A stretch of 44,054 bases of DNA from an uncultured Oscillospiraceae bacterium. GTDB taxonomy: Bacteria > Bacillota > Clostridia > Oscillospirales > Acutalibacteraceae. This document shows positions 16,879 through 26,681 of this stretch, piece after piece (position 1 is the stretch's first letter; each line of letters begins with the position of its first letter). The translations under genes and the position numbers were made by a program. The notes beneath the pieces are model-generated. The model was given only the letters and a program-made list of their open reading frames with translations, was not told the DNA's origin and ran no database searches. Location: assembly GCA_900540535.1 (NCBI GenBank), contig UQGM01000018.1, positions 1 through 44,054 of the forward strand. Reading direction: 5' to 3'.

Positions 16879-19104
16879 ATGTCTAAAAGACCTACAAAGC
16901 TTATGGGGAACAGAGCGGTAATAGCATTGGTGATTGTAGCGGCTGCATTTGTTGTAAACATTGCGTGTCTTGTCAGACTTCAGATTTTTGACCCTTTGGG
17001 ATACAAGGAAAAAGCTGCGGCCCAGCAGATAAGCGATGTAACCGTAAGTGCTTTGCGTGGTACTATATATGACAGCAAAATGAACGTTTTGGCTCAGAGC
17101 GCCACTGCGTGGAAAATATATCTTGACCCTTCAAAAATTCCTGATGATCAGCTTGATAAAGTGGTAAACGATCTTTCGTCAATGCTGGGAGTTGATGCAG
17201 ATAAACTTCGCAAAAACGCTTCAAATAAAAAATCCGGATATTATGTTGTAAAAGAAAAGGTCGAAAATGACGTTAAGGAAAAGATAAACGAATATCGCCT
17301 GCAAAATGAAGGATACACTGAGTTTATCGGTATAGAATCAGATACAAAAAGATATTACCCTAATAATAATTTTGCGTCTTCGGTTATCGGTTTTACAGCG
17401 GCTCAGGATGCAGGAAGAGCGGGTGTTGAGCTTCAGTATGACAGCGAGCTTACGGGAACTCCCGGAAGAACAATTACCGCTGTCAATGCCCTTTCCTTTG
17501 AAATGACAAACGGATTTGAGACTACATATGATGCACAGCCCGGCACAAATCTCGTTTTGACAATAGATTCTGTCATTCAGCATTATCTTGAAAAGAGCAT
17601 CACACAGGCTCTTGTTGACAACAAGGCAAAATATGCTTACGGAATTGTAATGGATGTTAAAACCGGAGCTATTCTTGCCATGACCACACAGCCGGATTAT
17701 AACCTTAATGACCCTTATACCCTTGCGGATAACCAGCTTTTGACTGATATAAATAAAATTGAAGATATAAGCGAGCGTTCACAGCAGCTTCTCAATGCAC
17801 AGTTCTCTCAGTGGAGAAACAGATGTATAAGCGATACCTATGAACCTGGTTCCGTTTTTAAAACCATAACAGCCTCTGCGGGACTTGAAGAAGGTGTGGT
17901 ATCTTTGGATGAAACCCTTACCTGTACCGGATACATCATGCTCGGTGACAGAAGAATCAACTGCCATAACCATGCAGGACACGGAACAGAAAACTTTACT
18001 CAGGGACTTATGAACTCCTGTAACCCATGGTTCGTAACAGTCGGTCAGCGTCTTGGCGTTGATACCTTTATGAAATACTTTGAGGCTTTCGGCTTTACCG
18101 AGCAGACGGGAATCGATTTACCGGCAGAATTTCAGCCTGTAAAGGGCGTCCACTATTATGACAAGGAAACCATGACAAACCTCGACCTTGCCAGTGTTTC
18201 TTTTGGTCAGTCCTTCCAGGTTTCACCTCTTCAGATGATAACTGCTGTTGCAGCTATCGGTAACGGCGGAAAGCTTATGGAACCATATTTAGTTCAGTCA
18301 ATGACTGACAGTGAGGGTAATACAGTTTGGGAAAAAACTCCCACTGTACGCCGTCAGGTAATATCTGAAAAGGTAGCCTCACAGGTTGCACAGATGATGG
18401 AAGAAGTTGTAAACGGCGGCGGTGGACAGAACGCCTATGTAGCCGGATACCATGTAGCTGGTAAAACAGGTACCAGTGAAAAGCTTACTTCCAGTGAGAA
18501 AAAATACATCGCTTCTTTCTGCTGCTTTGCTCCGTCCTATGATCCGGAAATTGCAGTTATAATCGTTATCGATGAGCCCAGTGCAGGTAAGATAAACGGT
18601 AGTACTATTTCAGCTCCTGTTGCCGGTGAGGTTGTGGAGCAGACACTTAAATATCTCAATGTTGAGCCGAGATATTCTGCAAAAGAGCTTGCCGTTCTCA
18701 GCGATACAACTCCGGGACTTGTAGGTAAGAGCACCTCTGAGGCAAAGAGCTATGCAGAGAGCAAGGGCTTTAAAGTCAAGGTCGTAGGCAGCGGAAATAA
18801 AGTTCTGCGTCAGTCTCCGGAAGAAGGCAGCGTAATTCCCAAGGAGGGAATGGTTATCCTTTATACCGAAGAGGGCGACGCACAGACCGTTAAAGTGCCC
18901 AATCTTACAGGTCTTACACTTTCCGAAGCCAATAAGGTTGCGGCAAATGCAGGACTTAACATAAAAATTGCAGGTAACTTCCTGAACAGCGGCGATATAA
19001 AATCCTATAAGCAGAGTATGCAGGAAGGTTCGTCCGTTGCATTGGGTACAACAATAACTGTATATTTCCGTTCCGATACTGCGGGCAACGACCTGGCAGA
19101 CTGA
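16879..19104 (+). CDS. ftsI: Class B penicillin-binding protein with two PASTA domains (FtsI/Pbp2B/SpoVD-like)
   Basis: A septal peptidoglycan transpeptidase of 741 residues that cross-links glycan strands polymerised by FtsW. It has one N-terminal membrane anchor (AVIALVIVAAAFVVNIACLV), a dimerisation domain, and then the transpeptidase domain with SVFK (nucleophile Ser325), SCN (Ser380) and KTGT (Lys529). Two C-terminal PASTA repeats follow, beginning near TPGLVGKSTSEAKSYAESKG and VKVPNLTGLTLSEANKVA. The two repeats resemble Pbp2B. It is the only class B PBP in the cluster, so I take it as the division enzyme, though SpoVD cannot be excluded. AAAGGATG lies 8 nt before ATG 16879. Confidence 0.93.
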   Translation: MSKRPTKLMGNRAVIALVIVAAAFVVNIACLVRLQIFDPLGYKEKAAAQQISDVTVSALRGTIYDSKMNVLAQSATAWKIYLDPSKIPDDQLDKVVNDLSSMLGVDADKLRKNASNKKSGYYVVKEKVENDVKEKINEYRLQNEGYTEFIGIESDTKRYYPNNNFASSVIGFTAAQDAGRAGVELQYDSELTGTPGRTITAVNALSFEMTNGFETTYDAQPGTNLVLTIDSVIQHYLEKSITQALVDNKAKYAYGIVMDVKTGAILAMTTQPDYNLNDPYTLADNQLLTDINKIEDISERSQQLLNAQFSQWRNRCISDTYEPGSVFKTITASAGLEEGVVSLDETLTCTGYIMLGDRRINCHNHAGHGTENFTQGLMNSCNPWFVTVGQRLGVDTFMKYFEAFGFTEQTGIDLPAEFQPVKGVHYYDKETMTNLDLASVSFGQSFQVSPLQMITAVAAIGNGGKLMEPYLVQSMTDSEGNTVWEKTPTVRRQVISEKVASQVAQMMEEVVNGGGGQNAYVAGYHVAGKTGTSEKLTSSEKKYIASFCCFAPSYDPEIAVIIVIDEPSAGKINGSTISAPVAGEVVEQTLKYLNVEPRYSAKELAVLSDTTPGLVGKSTSEAKSYAESKGFKVKVVGSGNKVLRQSPEEGSVIPKEGMVILYTEEGDAQTVKVPNLTGLTLSEANKVAANAGLNIKIAGNFLNSGDIKSYKQSMQEGSSVALGTTITVYFRSDTAGNDLAD

Positions 19105-19132
19105 TAGACTGATATTTCGGGAGGTATGCGTA

Positions 19133-20572
19133 ATGCTTTTAAGCAGGCTCCTCGAAAGTACAGGATATAAAGGAAAATTTAAGGACCGTGAAATCTCTTT
19201 CATTACCGATAATTCCGAAAACGTTACTTCATCATCCCTTTTTGTATGTATAAAAGGGGCGAGAGGGGACGGACATCAATACGGCAGAAAAGCCGCAGAA
19301 AAAGGCGCTGCGGTAGTGTGTGAACACAGTATAGGTATTGAGGATGAGATTATTGTTAAAGATACACGCAGAGCCTATGCGGATTTTTGCGGCGCATTTT
19401 TCTCAAATCCTGCAAAAAGGATGAAGCTTATAGGCATTACGGGAACCAACGGAAAAACTACAACCGCCTTTCTTTTAAAGGATATATTTGAAAAAAACGG
19501 ATATAAATGCGGTCTTGTAGGTACGGTTCAGGATATGGCAGGAGATACCGTTTTTCACAGCGAAAGAACAACTCCAGATTCTTTTGAGCTCAACTGCCTT
19601 TTTTCAAAGATGACAGAAAGAGGCTGTGAATACTGTATTATGGAGGTATCCTCCCAGGCTCTTTCTCAGGGAAGAGTTGACGGCCTCACTTTTGACTGCG
19701 CCGTTTTTACCAATCTTACAGAAGACCATTTAGATTATCATAAAACCTTTGAAAATTACTCGGCGGCAAAGAAAAAGCTGTTTTCAATGTGCCGAACTGG
19801 CATAATAAATATAGACGATGAAAAAGGTCTTTATATGACCAGTGGGGAAAGCTGCCAAAGTGTTACCTATTCTCTATTAAGTGATACTGCCGACTACACT
19901 GCAAAAAACATTGTTCAGTTACCCGGCAGTACAGAGTATGAAATAATTCACAAAAACAAGAGAATAAAGGTGCACCTTAGAATACCGGGAGTGTTTTCAG
20001 TCTATAATTCTTTAGCGGCAATAGTTTGTGCTTCTCAGGAGGGTATCCCCATTGAAAAAGCCGCCGAAGCTCTTACGGACAGCAAAGGAGTCAAGGGGAG
20101 AGCTGAGGTGGTTCCCACAAACAGGGATTTCACCGTTATTATCGACTATGCCCATACTCCCGACGGCCTTGAGAATATACTGAAAACCCTGAGAGCTTTT
20201 GCCAAAGGGAGAATAATAACAGTGTTCGGCTGCGGCGGAGACAGAGATAAATCAAAGCGCCCAGTAATGGGCGAAATCGCCTCAGAGCTTTCCGATTATC
20301 TTATTGTTACTTCGGATAATCCCAGAAGCGAAAATCCTCAGGAAATTATAAAAGATATACTTAAAGGGTGTAAAAACGCAGGAATAACCGTTGAAACCGT
20401 AGAAAACCGCCGTAAAGCCATAGAACGGGCTTTGGCAATCGGGGAAAAAGATGATATAATCTTACTCGCCGGAAAAGGCCATGAGACATATCAGATTCTC
20501 GGCGATAAGAAAATACATTTTGACGAAAGAGAAATTGTCTCGGAATATTTAAACAGAGAGGTAATTGAATGA
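19133..20572 (+). CDS. murE: UDP-MurNAc-L-Ala-D-Glu:meso-diaminopimelate ligase
   Basis: Cytosolic Mur ligase of 479 residues that adds the third stem-peptide amino acid. The ATP loop GITGTNGKTTT contains Lys108. The DNPR motif at residues 395-398, continuing SENP, is the meso-diaminopimelate specificity signature, so the wall is predicted to be the DAP type rather than lysine. IIDYAHTPDGLEN and the C-terminal LLAGKGHETYQI are conserved. GGGAGGT precedes ATG 19133. It overlaps murF by 4 bp (ATGA). Confidence 0.97.
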   Translation: MLLSRLLESTGYKGKFKDREISFITDNSENVTSSSLFVCIKGARGDGHQYGRKAAEKGAAVVCEHSIGIEDEIIVKDTRRAYADFCGAFFSNPAKRMKLIGITGTNGKTTTAFLLKDIFEKNGYKCGLVGTVQDMAGDTVFHSERTTPDSFELNCLFSKMTERGCEYCIMEVSSQALSQGRVDGLTFDCAVFTNLTEDHLDYHKTFENYSAAKKKLFSMCRTGIINIDDEKGLYMTSGESCQSVTYSLLSDTADYTAKNIVQLPGSTEYEIIHKNKRIKVHLRIPGVFSVYNSLAAIVCASQEGIPIEKAAEALTDSKGVKGRAEVVPTNRDFTVIIDYAHTPDGLENILKTLRAFAKGRIITVFGCGGDRDKSKRPVMGEIASELSDYLIVTSDNPRSENPQEIIKDILKGCKNAGITVETVENRRKAIERALAIGEKDDIILLAGKGHETYQILGDKKIHFDEREIVSEYLNREVIE

Positions 20573-21927
20573 TACCGCTAAAATTAAAAGATGTTGCCGC
20601 AGCGTGCAGTGCTGAATTTTCAGGCGACGGTGAAAGGAAAATCTATTCGGTATGTACCGACACAAGAAAAATAGAAGAGGGATGTCTTTTCATAGCCCTC
20701 AAAGGTGAGAACTTCGACGGTAACGCCTTTGTGGAAGAGGCTCTTTCAAAGGGAGCAGCAGCGGCAGTGAGCAGCCGTGATGCGGATGACGACCGTGTTT
20801 TAAAGGTTCAGGATACCTGCAAGGCTCTTTCCCTTATTGCAGGAATGTACCGCCGCAGATTTCAAATCTCCGTTATAGCTCTTACAGGAAGCGTAGGCAA
20901 AACAACCACAAAGGAAATGGTTCACTGCGTTATCTCTTCAAAATACAAAACCCTCAAGAGTCTCGGAAACCTTAACAATCAGATAGGTATGCCCATGACT
21001 GTTTTCAGTCTCGATGAAACCTATGAGGCAGCGGTTTTTGAAATGGGTATGGCAGATTTCGGAGAAATTTCAAACCTTTCCCGTGTTGCCGCTCCTACTT
21101 TGGGCATACTTACAAATATCGGAGTATCCCATATGGAGACCCTCGGTTCAAGGGAAAATATACTTAAAGCGAAAATGGAAATCCTCGACGGAATGGAAAA
21201 GAATGCTCCCGTCATTGTAAATGCCGATGACGAATATCTGGGAGATGCTGATTTTGGAGACCATGAGGTAATCTGGTACGGTATAGACAGCGAAAAATGC
21301 CACATAAAAGCCGAGGATATTACCTCTGACGGAATGTATACTGATTTCACTGCTGATTTTTGCGGAGAAAAACAAAAGGTACATCTTCCAACAATAGGAA
21401 TACACAATGTCTATAACGCTCTTGCGGCTTTGGCAGCGGGAGTAAAATACGGAATAAGCCTTAGTGAAGGCGCTGTAAGTCTCGAAAAATACGAGCCGTC
21501 AGGAATGCGTCAGAGAGTTAAAAAAGCTGGAGATATTACAGTTATTGAGGACTGCTACAATGCAAGTCCCGATTCCATGAAAGCGGCTCTTTCAGCACTT
21601 TCTGCATTTAAGGCAGAGAGAAAAATCGCTGTTCTGGCGGATATGCTGGAGCTTGGCGCAATATCCGAAGAAGCTCACAGAAACGTCGGTAAAATGGCGG
21701 CTGATTTTAATATTGATATGCTTTTCACTTTCGGCAAACAGGCAAAGTTTATAGCTGAGGGTGCTGAAAGCTTAAAGAATGTTAAGAGCTTTGAAGACAA
21801 ACAGGAATTAACCGAAAGACTTCTCGCCTGTGTTCGTCCCGGGGACTGCATCCTCTTTAAGGGCAGCAGGGGAATGAAGCTTGAGGAAGTAATAAATGCG
21901 CTTTATGAAGGGTGGAACAGAAAATGA
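20569..21927 (+). CDS. murF: UDP-N-acetylmuramoyl-tripeptide--D-alanyl-D-alanine ligase
   Basis: Mur ligase of 452 residues that adds D-Ala-D-Ala to make the UDP-MurNAc-pentapeptide. The ATP loop is ALTGSVGKTTTKEMV. Other family marks are LGNLNNQIGMPMTVF, EMGMADFGEISNLSRVAAP and EDCYNASPDSMKAAL. Its ATG overlaps the murE stop by 4 bp and its stop overlaps the mraY start by 4 bp, so the three are translationally coupled. The partner D-Ala-D-Ala ligase is not in the window. Confidence 0.97.
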   Translation: MIPLKLKDVAAACSAEFSGDGERKIYSVCTDTRKIEEGCLFIALKGENFDGNAFVEEALSKGAAAAVSSRDADDDRVLKVQDTCKALSLIAGMYRRRFQISVIALTGSVGKTTTKEMVHCVISSKYKTLKSLGNLNNQIGMPMTVFSLDETYEAAVFEMGMADFGEISNLSRVAAPTLGILTNIGVSHMETLGSRENILKAKMEILDGMEKNAPVIVNADDEYLGDADFGDHEVIWYGIDSEKCHIKAEDITSDGMYTDFTADFCGEKQKVHLPTIGIHNVYNALAALAAGVKYGISLSEGAVSLEKYEPSGMRQRVKKAGDITVIEDCYNASPDSMKAALSALSAFKAERKIAVLADMLELGAISEEAHRNVGKMAADFNIDMLFTFGKQAKFIAEGAESLKNVKSFEDKQELTERLLACVRPGDCILFKGSRGMKLEEVINALYEGWNRK

Positions 21928-22943
21928 GCACAACATTATTGGGAATTATTGCGGCTCTCGGAGCATTTACAGTGACAACTGTACTGGGATTTTTTATGAT
22001 TCCATGGCTGAGAAAGCTTAAATTCGGGCAGACTATTCTTGATATAGGTCCCAAGTGGCACAAGAAAAAACAGGGTATTCCCACTATGGGCGGTATTATG
22101 TTTATAATCGGTGTAATGGTTTCTTTTGTAGCCGTATATGTTACCGATTATCTTACAGGCAAAAAGATTTTCCCTGACGGTATGGCAACTGCCGACTATG
22201 ATAAAATGCGCCTTTGGGGCGGTCTTGCAATGGCTCTTCTCTTTGCCTTTATCGGCTTTATGGATGACTATATCAAAGTTGTCAAAAAGAGAAACCTCGG
22301 TCTTACAATTAAGCAGAAGACATTTATGCAGCTTCTTGTTGCAGTGGCTTACACAACAGTTCTCTACTACTCAGGTTCTGCGGTAACATATATCCCCTTT
22401 ATTGGCAAAGTAGACATGGGCTGGTTCTTCTGGATTTTTGCAATTTGTGTTCTTTACGGCGCAATCAATGCTATTAACTTTACCGACGGACTTGACGGAC
22501 TTTGCTCAAGCGTAACCCTTACTGTGGCAGTTTCCTTTATCGTAATGGCAGCTATTCTTAAGTTTACCGGAATTAGCATTCTTGCAGCTGCTCTTGCAGG
22601 AGGATGTGCAGGTTTCCTTGTCTGGAACCACTATCCCGCAAAAGTGTTTATGGGTGATACAGGATCCTTGTTCCTGGGCGGACTTGTAGTAGCCCTTGCA
22701 TTTGGCATTAACTGTCCTGTAATTCTTATTCCTGTGGGAATTATTTACATTATCGAAGCTCTTTCAGATGTTATTCAGATCACTTATTTCAAATTAACTC
22801 ACGGAAAGCGTATTTTCAAAATGGCTCCCATACATCATCACTTTGAGATGTCAGGTTGGAGCGAAGTGAAAATCGTATCCGTTTTCACAACCATTAACCT
22901 TATAGGTGCAGTAATCGGTATTCTCTGCGTTTGGTTTGGTTGA
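21924..22943 (+). CDS. mraY: Phospho-N-acetylmuramoyl-pentapeptide transferase
   Basis: An integral membrane enzyme of 339 residues with about ten helices. It transfers phospho-MurNAc-pentapeptide to undecaprenyl phosphate, giving lipid I. The motifs are KKQGIPTMGG, GFMDDYIKVVKKRN with the Asp pair, NAINFTDGLDGL, FMGDTGSLFLGG and KMAPIHHHFE. ATG 21924 overlaps murF by 4 bp; the GTG at 21912 is less likely because the usual protein starts at this Met. murD does not follow, unlike in many dcw clusters. Confidence 0.97.
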   Translation: MSTTLLGIIAALGAFTVTTVLGFFMIPWLRKLKFGQTILDIGPKWHKKKQGIPTMGGIMFIIGVMVSFVAVYVTDYLTGKKIFPDGMATADYDKMRLWGGLAMALLFAFIGFMDDYIKVVKKRNLGLTIKQKTFMQLLVAVAYTTVLYYSGSAVTYIPFIGKVDMGWFFWIFAICVLYGAINAINFTDGLDGLCSSVTLTVAVSFIVMAAILKFTGISILAAALAGGCAGFLVWNHYPAKVFMGDTGSLFLGGLVVALAFGINCPVILIPVGIIYIIEALSDVIQITYFKLTHGKRIFKMAPIHHHFEMSGWSEVKIVSVFTTINLIGAVIGILCVWFG

Positions 22944-22965
22944 TAATTTTTAAGGAGAGGCGACT

Positions 22966-24147
22966 ATGGCGGAAAAAATTAAAGGCTCAGTCAAAAAAGG
23001 GAAAAGCGGTCTCGGACTGTTCAATACCGGCGCTGTTGACCTGTATTTCTTAATACTTGTTCTGATTTTGCTGGCGGTGGGTCTTGTTATGCTTTTTTCC
23101 GCAAGTTATCCTTACGCTTACTATCATGACGGAGACAGTCTTTTCTATTTCAAAAGACAGCTCATGTTTGCCGTAACCGGTATAGTCATAATGATTTTTG
23201 TCTCGAAGATAAAATATGGCTGGTTTAAGGTGCTTACTTATCCGCTGCTTGCTCTTACAATTGTTTTGCTTGTGGTGGTTCTCTTTCTCCCGGCTCTTCC
23301 CGATACGCCGGATTTCAAACGCTGGCTATATATTCCCGGTATGTCAGGCTCACCAACCTTTCAGCCGTCGGAACTTGCGAAAATAGCCCTTGTTATGTTC
23401 TGTGCGGTGAAGATGGAACAGAACCATAAAAAGCTTGCGGAAAAGCCATTTGCGTTTTGGCCTTATGCTCTTGTTACCCTTATTCTTGCGGGACTTATAT
23501 ATCTTGAAAACCACGTTTCAGGTACAGTGCTTATTCTCATGATAGGTGTTGTTATGATGTATCTTGGCGGCACGAAAAGATATTGGTTTGTTATCGGAAT
23601 AGTTGCCGTTGTGGCAGTTGTTGCCCTTGTCATTTTAAAACCCACTATTCTTCCGGAACATGCTACGGAAAGAATAAATTTGTGGCTTGATAAATCGGCA
23701 GATCCTACTGACGGCCGCTGGCAGACTAACCAGTCACTTTATGCTATTTCATCGGGCGGACTTTTCGGCGTCGGTCTCGGACAGTCAAAGCAGAAGCATC
23801 TGTACGTTTCCGAACCTCAGAATGACTTTATTTTCTCAATTGTATGTGAGGAACTTGGACTTTTCGGAGCATGTATAATAATTATCCTTTTTGTTCTTTT
23901 AATTGCACGAGGCGTTGCAATTGCTCTTAAAGCAAAGGACAGATTCGGTTCACTGCTTGTTCTGGGTGTTGTTTTCCATATAGGAATGCAGGTAGCCCTC
24001 AATATTGGCGTTGTCACCGATTTCCTGCCCAATACCGGTATTTCACTTCCGTTTTTCAGTTACGGAGGTACGGCCCTTTGGGTACTTTTGGCGGAGCTGG
24101 GAATGGTTCTGTCGGTGTCACGATCGTCCAGCGTTAAAAAAGTTTAA
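22966..24147 (+). CDS. ftsW: SEDS-family peptidoglycan polymerase FtsW
   Basis: A membrane protein of 393 residues with about ten helices. As a SEDS glycosyltransferase it polymerises lipid II at the septum in complex with the class B PBP encoded upstream. FQPSELAKIALVMF, a WQTNQSLYAISSGGLFGVGLGQSKQ loop, and SEPQNDFIFSIVCEELGLFG with the conserved Asp287 are diagnostic, as is LPNTGISLPFFSYGGTALW near the end. It is placed between mraY and murG, which fits FtsW; SpoVE is the close relative that cannot be excluded. AAGGAGAGG precedes ATG 22966. Confidence 0.94.
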   Translation: MAEKIKGSVKKGKSGLGLFNTGAVDLYFLILVLILLAVGLVMLFSASYPYAYYHDGDSLFYFKRQLMFAVTGIVIMIFVSKIKYGWFKVLTYPLLALTIVLLVVVLFLPALPDTPDFKRWLYIPGMSGSPTFQPSELAKIALVMFCAVKMEQNHKKLAEKPFAFWPYALVTLILAGLIYLENHVSGTVLILMIGVVMMYLGGTKRYWFVIGIVAVVAVVALVILKPTILPEHATERINLWLDKSADPTDGRWQTNQSLYAISSGGLFGVGLGQSKQKHLYVSEPQNDFIFSIVCEELGLFGACIIIILFVLLIARGVAIALKAKDRFGSLLVLGVVFHIGMQVALNIGVVTDFLPNTGISLPFFSYGGTALWVLLAELGMVLSVSRSSSVKKV

Positions 24148-24167
24148 AATAAAGGCAGGTAGTCAAT

Positions 24168-25289
24168 ATGAAGATTTTGTTTGCAACAGGCGGTACGGGA
24201 GGACATATAAATCCCGCTCTTGCAGCCGCCGGTGAGATAAAAAAGCAGTTTCCCGATGCCGACATTCTCTTTGTAGGCACAAAGGAAAAAATGGAAGCAC
24301 GTCTTGTACCTGCTGCGGGATATGCTTTTGAAACCATTGAGATAAGCGGCTTTCAGCGCAAGCTTACCCCTGAGAACATAAAGCGCAATTTAGGCACAGT
24401 GGCAAAGCTTTTCAAATCTTCTTCACAGGCGAAAAAGATTATTGAAAGATTCAAGCCCGATGTAGTTGTAGGTTTCGGCGGATATGTAAGCGGACCGGTT
24501 CTTAGAATGGCATCTAAAATGGGTATTCCAATAGCCATTCATGAGCAGAACGCTTTCCCCGGAAAGACCAATAAAATTCTTGCAAAGCGTGCCGATAAGG
24601 TTATGCTTACTGTTCCCGAAGCTGAAAAATATCTCGAAAGCAAAAATCCCTGTATAGTAACAGGTCTTCCCGTAAGGGGAGAAATACTCAGTGCAAACCG
24701 TGATGAAGCAAGGTTCAGAATGAATCTTGACGATGATAAGCCTCTTGTTCTCTCAATGGGAGGAAGTCTCGGCGCAAAAGCTATCAATGAAGCTGTTGCA
24801 GGTATGATTGCAAAACGTATTTCAAAGCGTGACTGCAAATATCTTCATGCCATGGGTCAGTACGGACTTTGGATGCCCGACGCTCTGCGTGCCCTTGGCG
24901 TTGACTGCGACAAAGACCCCGATGTAGAAATCAGGGAATATATAAACGATATGGATGTTTGCCTTGCAGCGGCTGATCTTGTAATATGCCGTGCAGGCGC
25001 AAGCTCCCTCAGTGAGCTCGAAGCGCTCGGAAAACCGGCAATACTTATTCCGTCTCCAAATGTTGCGGAAAACCATCAGTATCACAACGCAATGGCTCTT
25101 GTAAATAAGGGAGCGGCAGTGATAATTGAAGAAAAAGATCTTACTCCCGACAGTCTTTCACAAAAGGTAGACGAGCTTCTTGCAAACAGGAAGGCTTTAA
25201 AGGATATCGGAGAAAGAGCAAAGGCTCTTTCAATTGCCGATGCAAATGAGAGAATCTGCGAGGTTATCACCTCTCTTGTAAAGAAATAA
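24168..25289 (+). CDS. murG: UDP-GlcNAc:lipid I N-acetylglucosaminyltransferase
   Basis: A peripheral membrane GT-B enzyme of 373 residues that turns lipid I into lipid II. The N-terminal lobe has FATGGTGGHINPALAAA and HEQNAFPGKTNKILAK. The C-terminal lobe has LSMGGSLGAKAINEAV and CRAGASSLSELEALGKPAILIPSP, followed by ENHQYHNA, the UDP-GlcNAc pocket. The Shine-Dalgarno (AAGGCAGGT) is moderate. It lies 21 bp after ftsW and so belongs to the operon. Confidence 0.97.
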   Translation: MKILFATGGTGGHINPALAAAGEIKKQFPDADILFVGTKEKMEARLVPAAGYAFETIEISGFQRKLTPENIKRNLGTVAKLFKSSSQAKKIIERFKPDVVVGFGGYVSGPVLRMASKMGIPIAIHEQNAFPGKTNKILAKRADKVMLTVPEAEKYLESKNPCIVTGLPVRGEILSANRDEARFRMNLDDDKPLVLSMGGSLGAKAINEAVAGMIAKRISKRDCKYLHAMGQYGLWMPDALRALGVDCDKDPDVEIREYINDMDVCLAAADLVICRAGASSLSELEALGKPAILIPSPNVAENHQYHNAMALVNKGAAVIIEEKDLTPDSLSQKVDELLANRKALKDIGERAKALSIADANERICEVITSLVKK

Positions 25290-25299
25290 ACCCCGTTTT

Positions 25300-25366
25300 T
25301 CACACAGTCGAGACATACCGCATAGTATAAAATCGGCAGAAAGTTTCGGTATGAAAGGGTGTGTGA
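25300..25366 (+). promoter_or_regulatory. Nested inverted repeats around the murA start
   Basis: TCACACA (25300-25306) is complementary to TGTGTGA (25360-25366), and inside it CATACCG (25314-25320) is complementary to CGGTATG (25347-25353). The murA Shine-Dalgarno AAAGGG (25354-25359) lies between the two 3' arms. A fold of this kind could control murA translation. A TATAAA at 25326 in the loop has no matching -35. Confidence 0.4.
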
Positions 25367-25370
25367 GAGC

Positions 25371-26681
25371 TTGAATGATTTAATAGAAGTCACAGGCGGA
25401 AAACGTCTGTGTGGCGAAATATCGGTTCAGGGGGCGAAAAACAGCGTTTTGCCTGTTCTTGCCGCCTGTTATCTTGCAAACGGACAGTGCGCCGTACATA
25501 ACTGTCCCATGCTCACCGATGTGGGCGCCGCTGTGAAAATTCTCCGTTATCTCGGCTGCAAAACAAGCCTTCAGGGACATACAGTGTATGTTGATGCGGA
25601 AAATGCATACGGTTATGAGATTTCGGATGAGCTTATGCACGAAATGCGTTCCTCGGTAGTTTTTCTCGGAGCCATTCTTGCAAAGACGGGAAAGGCGGAG
25701 CTTTCCGCTCCCGGCGGATGCGATATTGGTCTGAGACCCATTGACCTGCATATTTCGGCAATGGAGAAATTCGGCGCAAAAATCAGAGAGGAACACGGAC
25801 GACTTTATTTTGACTGTCCGGATGGACTTAAAGGCACAGAAATAGTTTTATCTTTTCCAAGCGTCGGTGCTACGGAAAACATAATGCTTGCTGCAGTTAC
25901 GGCAAAGGGAAACACGTCCATAGTCAATGCGGCCTGTGAACCGGAAATAAGCGATCTTGCGGATTTTCTCAATCGCTGCGGAGCGAAAATTCACGGTGCA
26001 GGCAGCAATGCAGTTTATATTGAGGGAGTAGAAAAACTCAGTGCATGTGAGCACAGAGTGATACCCGACCGCATAGCCGCCGCCACATATATGTGCGCCG
26101 CCGCTGTGACAAAGGGACATATTGTACTTAAAGATATTATTCCCGCTCATATAGGAGCAGTGATTTCAGTGCTCAGCGAAAGCGGATGTGATATTGCAAT
26201 AAGAAATCACAGTATTTCCGTTTCCGCTCCTCCGCTTCTTAAAAAAATGGGAACTGTCCGCACTATGCCATATCCGGGTTTTCCAACGGATGCCCAGGCT
26301 CCGGTTATGGCAGTGGCTTCCCTTTGTAGCGGAACAACGGTATTTACGGAAAACATTTTTGAAAACCGCTACAGACATGTAAGCGAGCTCTGCCGTCTGG
26401 GTGCAAATATTAAAGTCGAGGGCAGAGTAGCGGTTACAGAGGGAGTAAAGGCTCTGTCAGGAGCTAATGTTACGGCTCCCGATTTAAGAGGCGGCTCCGC
26501 TCTTGTTATAGCGGGACTGGGAGCCGTGGGCACAACTAAAATTGACGGTATACATCATATAGACAGAGGATATGAAAACATAACGGAAAATCTTCGTCTG
26601 TTAGGAGCAGATATAAAAAGGATAAGGGATTATGAAGAAAGCGAAAGTGAACTCAAAGAGAACATCACCTCAGGAACCTAA
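25371..26681 (+). CDS. murA: UDP-N-acetylglucosamine 1-carboxyvinyltransferase
   Basis: EPT-family enzyme of 436 residues that transfers enolpyruvate from PEP to UDP-GlcNAc, the first committed step of peptidoglycan synthesis and the fosfomycin target. GEISVQGAKNSVLPVLAA at the N-terminus, PGGCDIGLRPIDLH with the catalytic Cys, and PYPGFPTDAQAPVMAVASL are conserved. No ATG is usable: TTG 25371 gives MNDLIEVTGGKRL, which aligns with normal starts and is 11 nt from AAAGGG. GTG 25359 overlaps that Shine-Dalgarno and is second choice. Its end overlaps divIB by 50 bp. Many Firmicutes keep murA outside the dcw cluster, or have murB here instead. Confidence 0.95.
   Translation: MNDLIEVTGGKRLCGEISVQGAKNSVLPVLAACYLANGQCAVHNCPMLTDVGAAVKILRYLGCKTSLQGHTVYVDAENAYGYEISDELMHEMRSSVVFLGAILAKTGKAELSAPGGCDIGLRPIDLHISAMEKFGAKIREEHGRLYFDCPDGLKGTEIVLSFPSVGATENIMLAAVTAKGNTSIVNAACEPEISDLADFLNRCGAKIHGAGSNAVYIEGVEKLSACEHRVIPDRIAAATYMCAAAVTKGHIVLKDIIPAHIGAVISVLSESGCDIAIRNHSISVSAPPLLKKMGTVRTMPYPGFPTDAQAPVMAVASLCSGTTVFTENIFENRYRHVSELCRLGANIKVEGRVAVTEGVKALSGANVTAPDLRGGSALVIAGLGAVGTTKIDGIHHIDRGYENITENLRLLGADIKRIRDYEESESELKENITSGT

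Noticed and set aside
25321..25329. CATAGTATA as a sporulation sigma (E/K) -10 upstream of murA
   Set aside because: No matching -35 at the correct distance, and murA sits inside a continuous vegetative operon.
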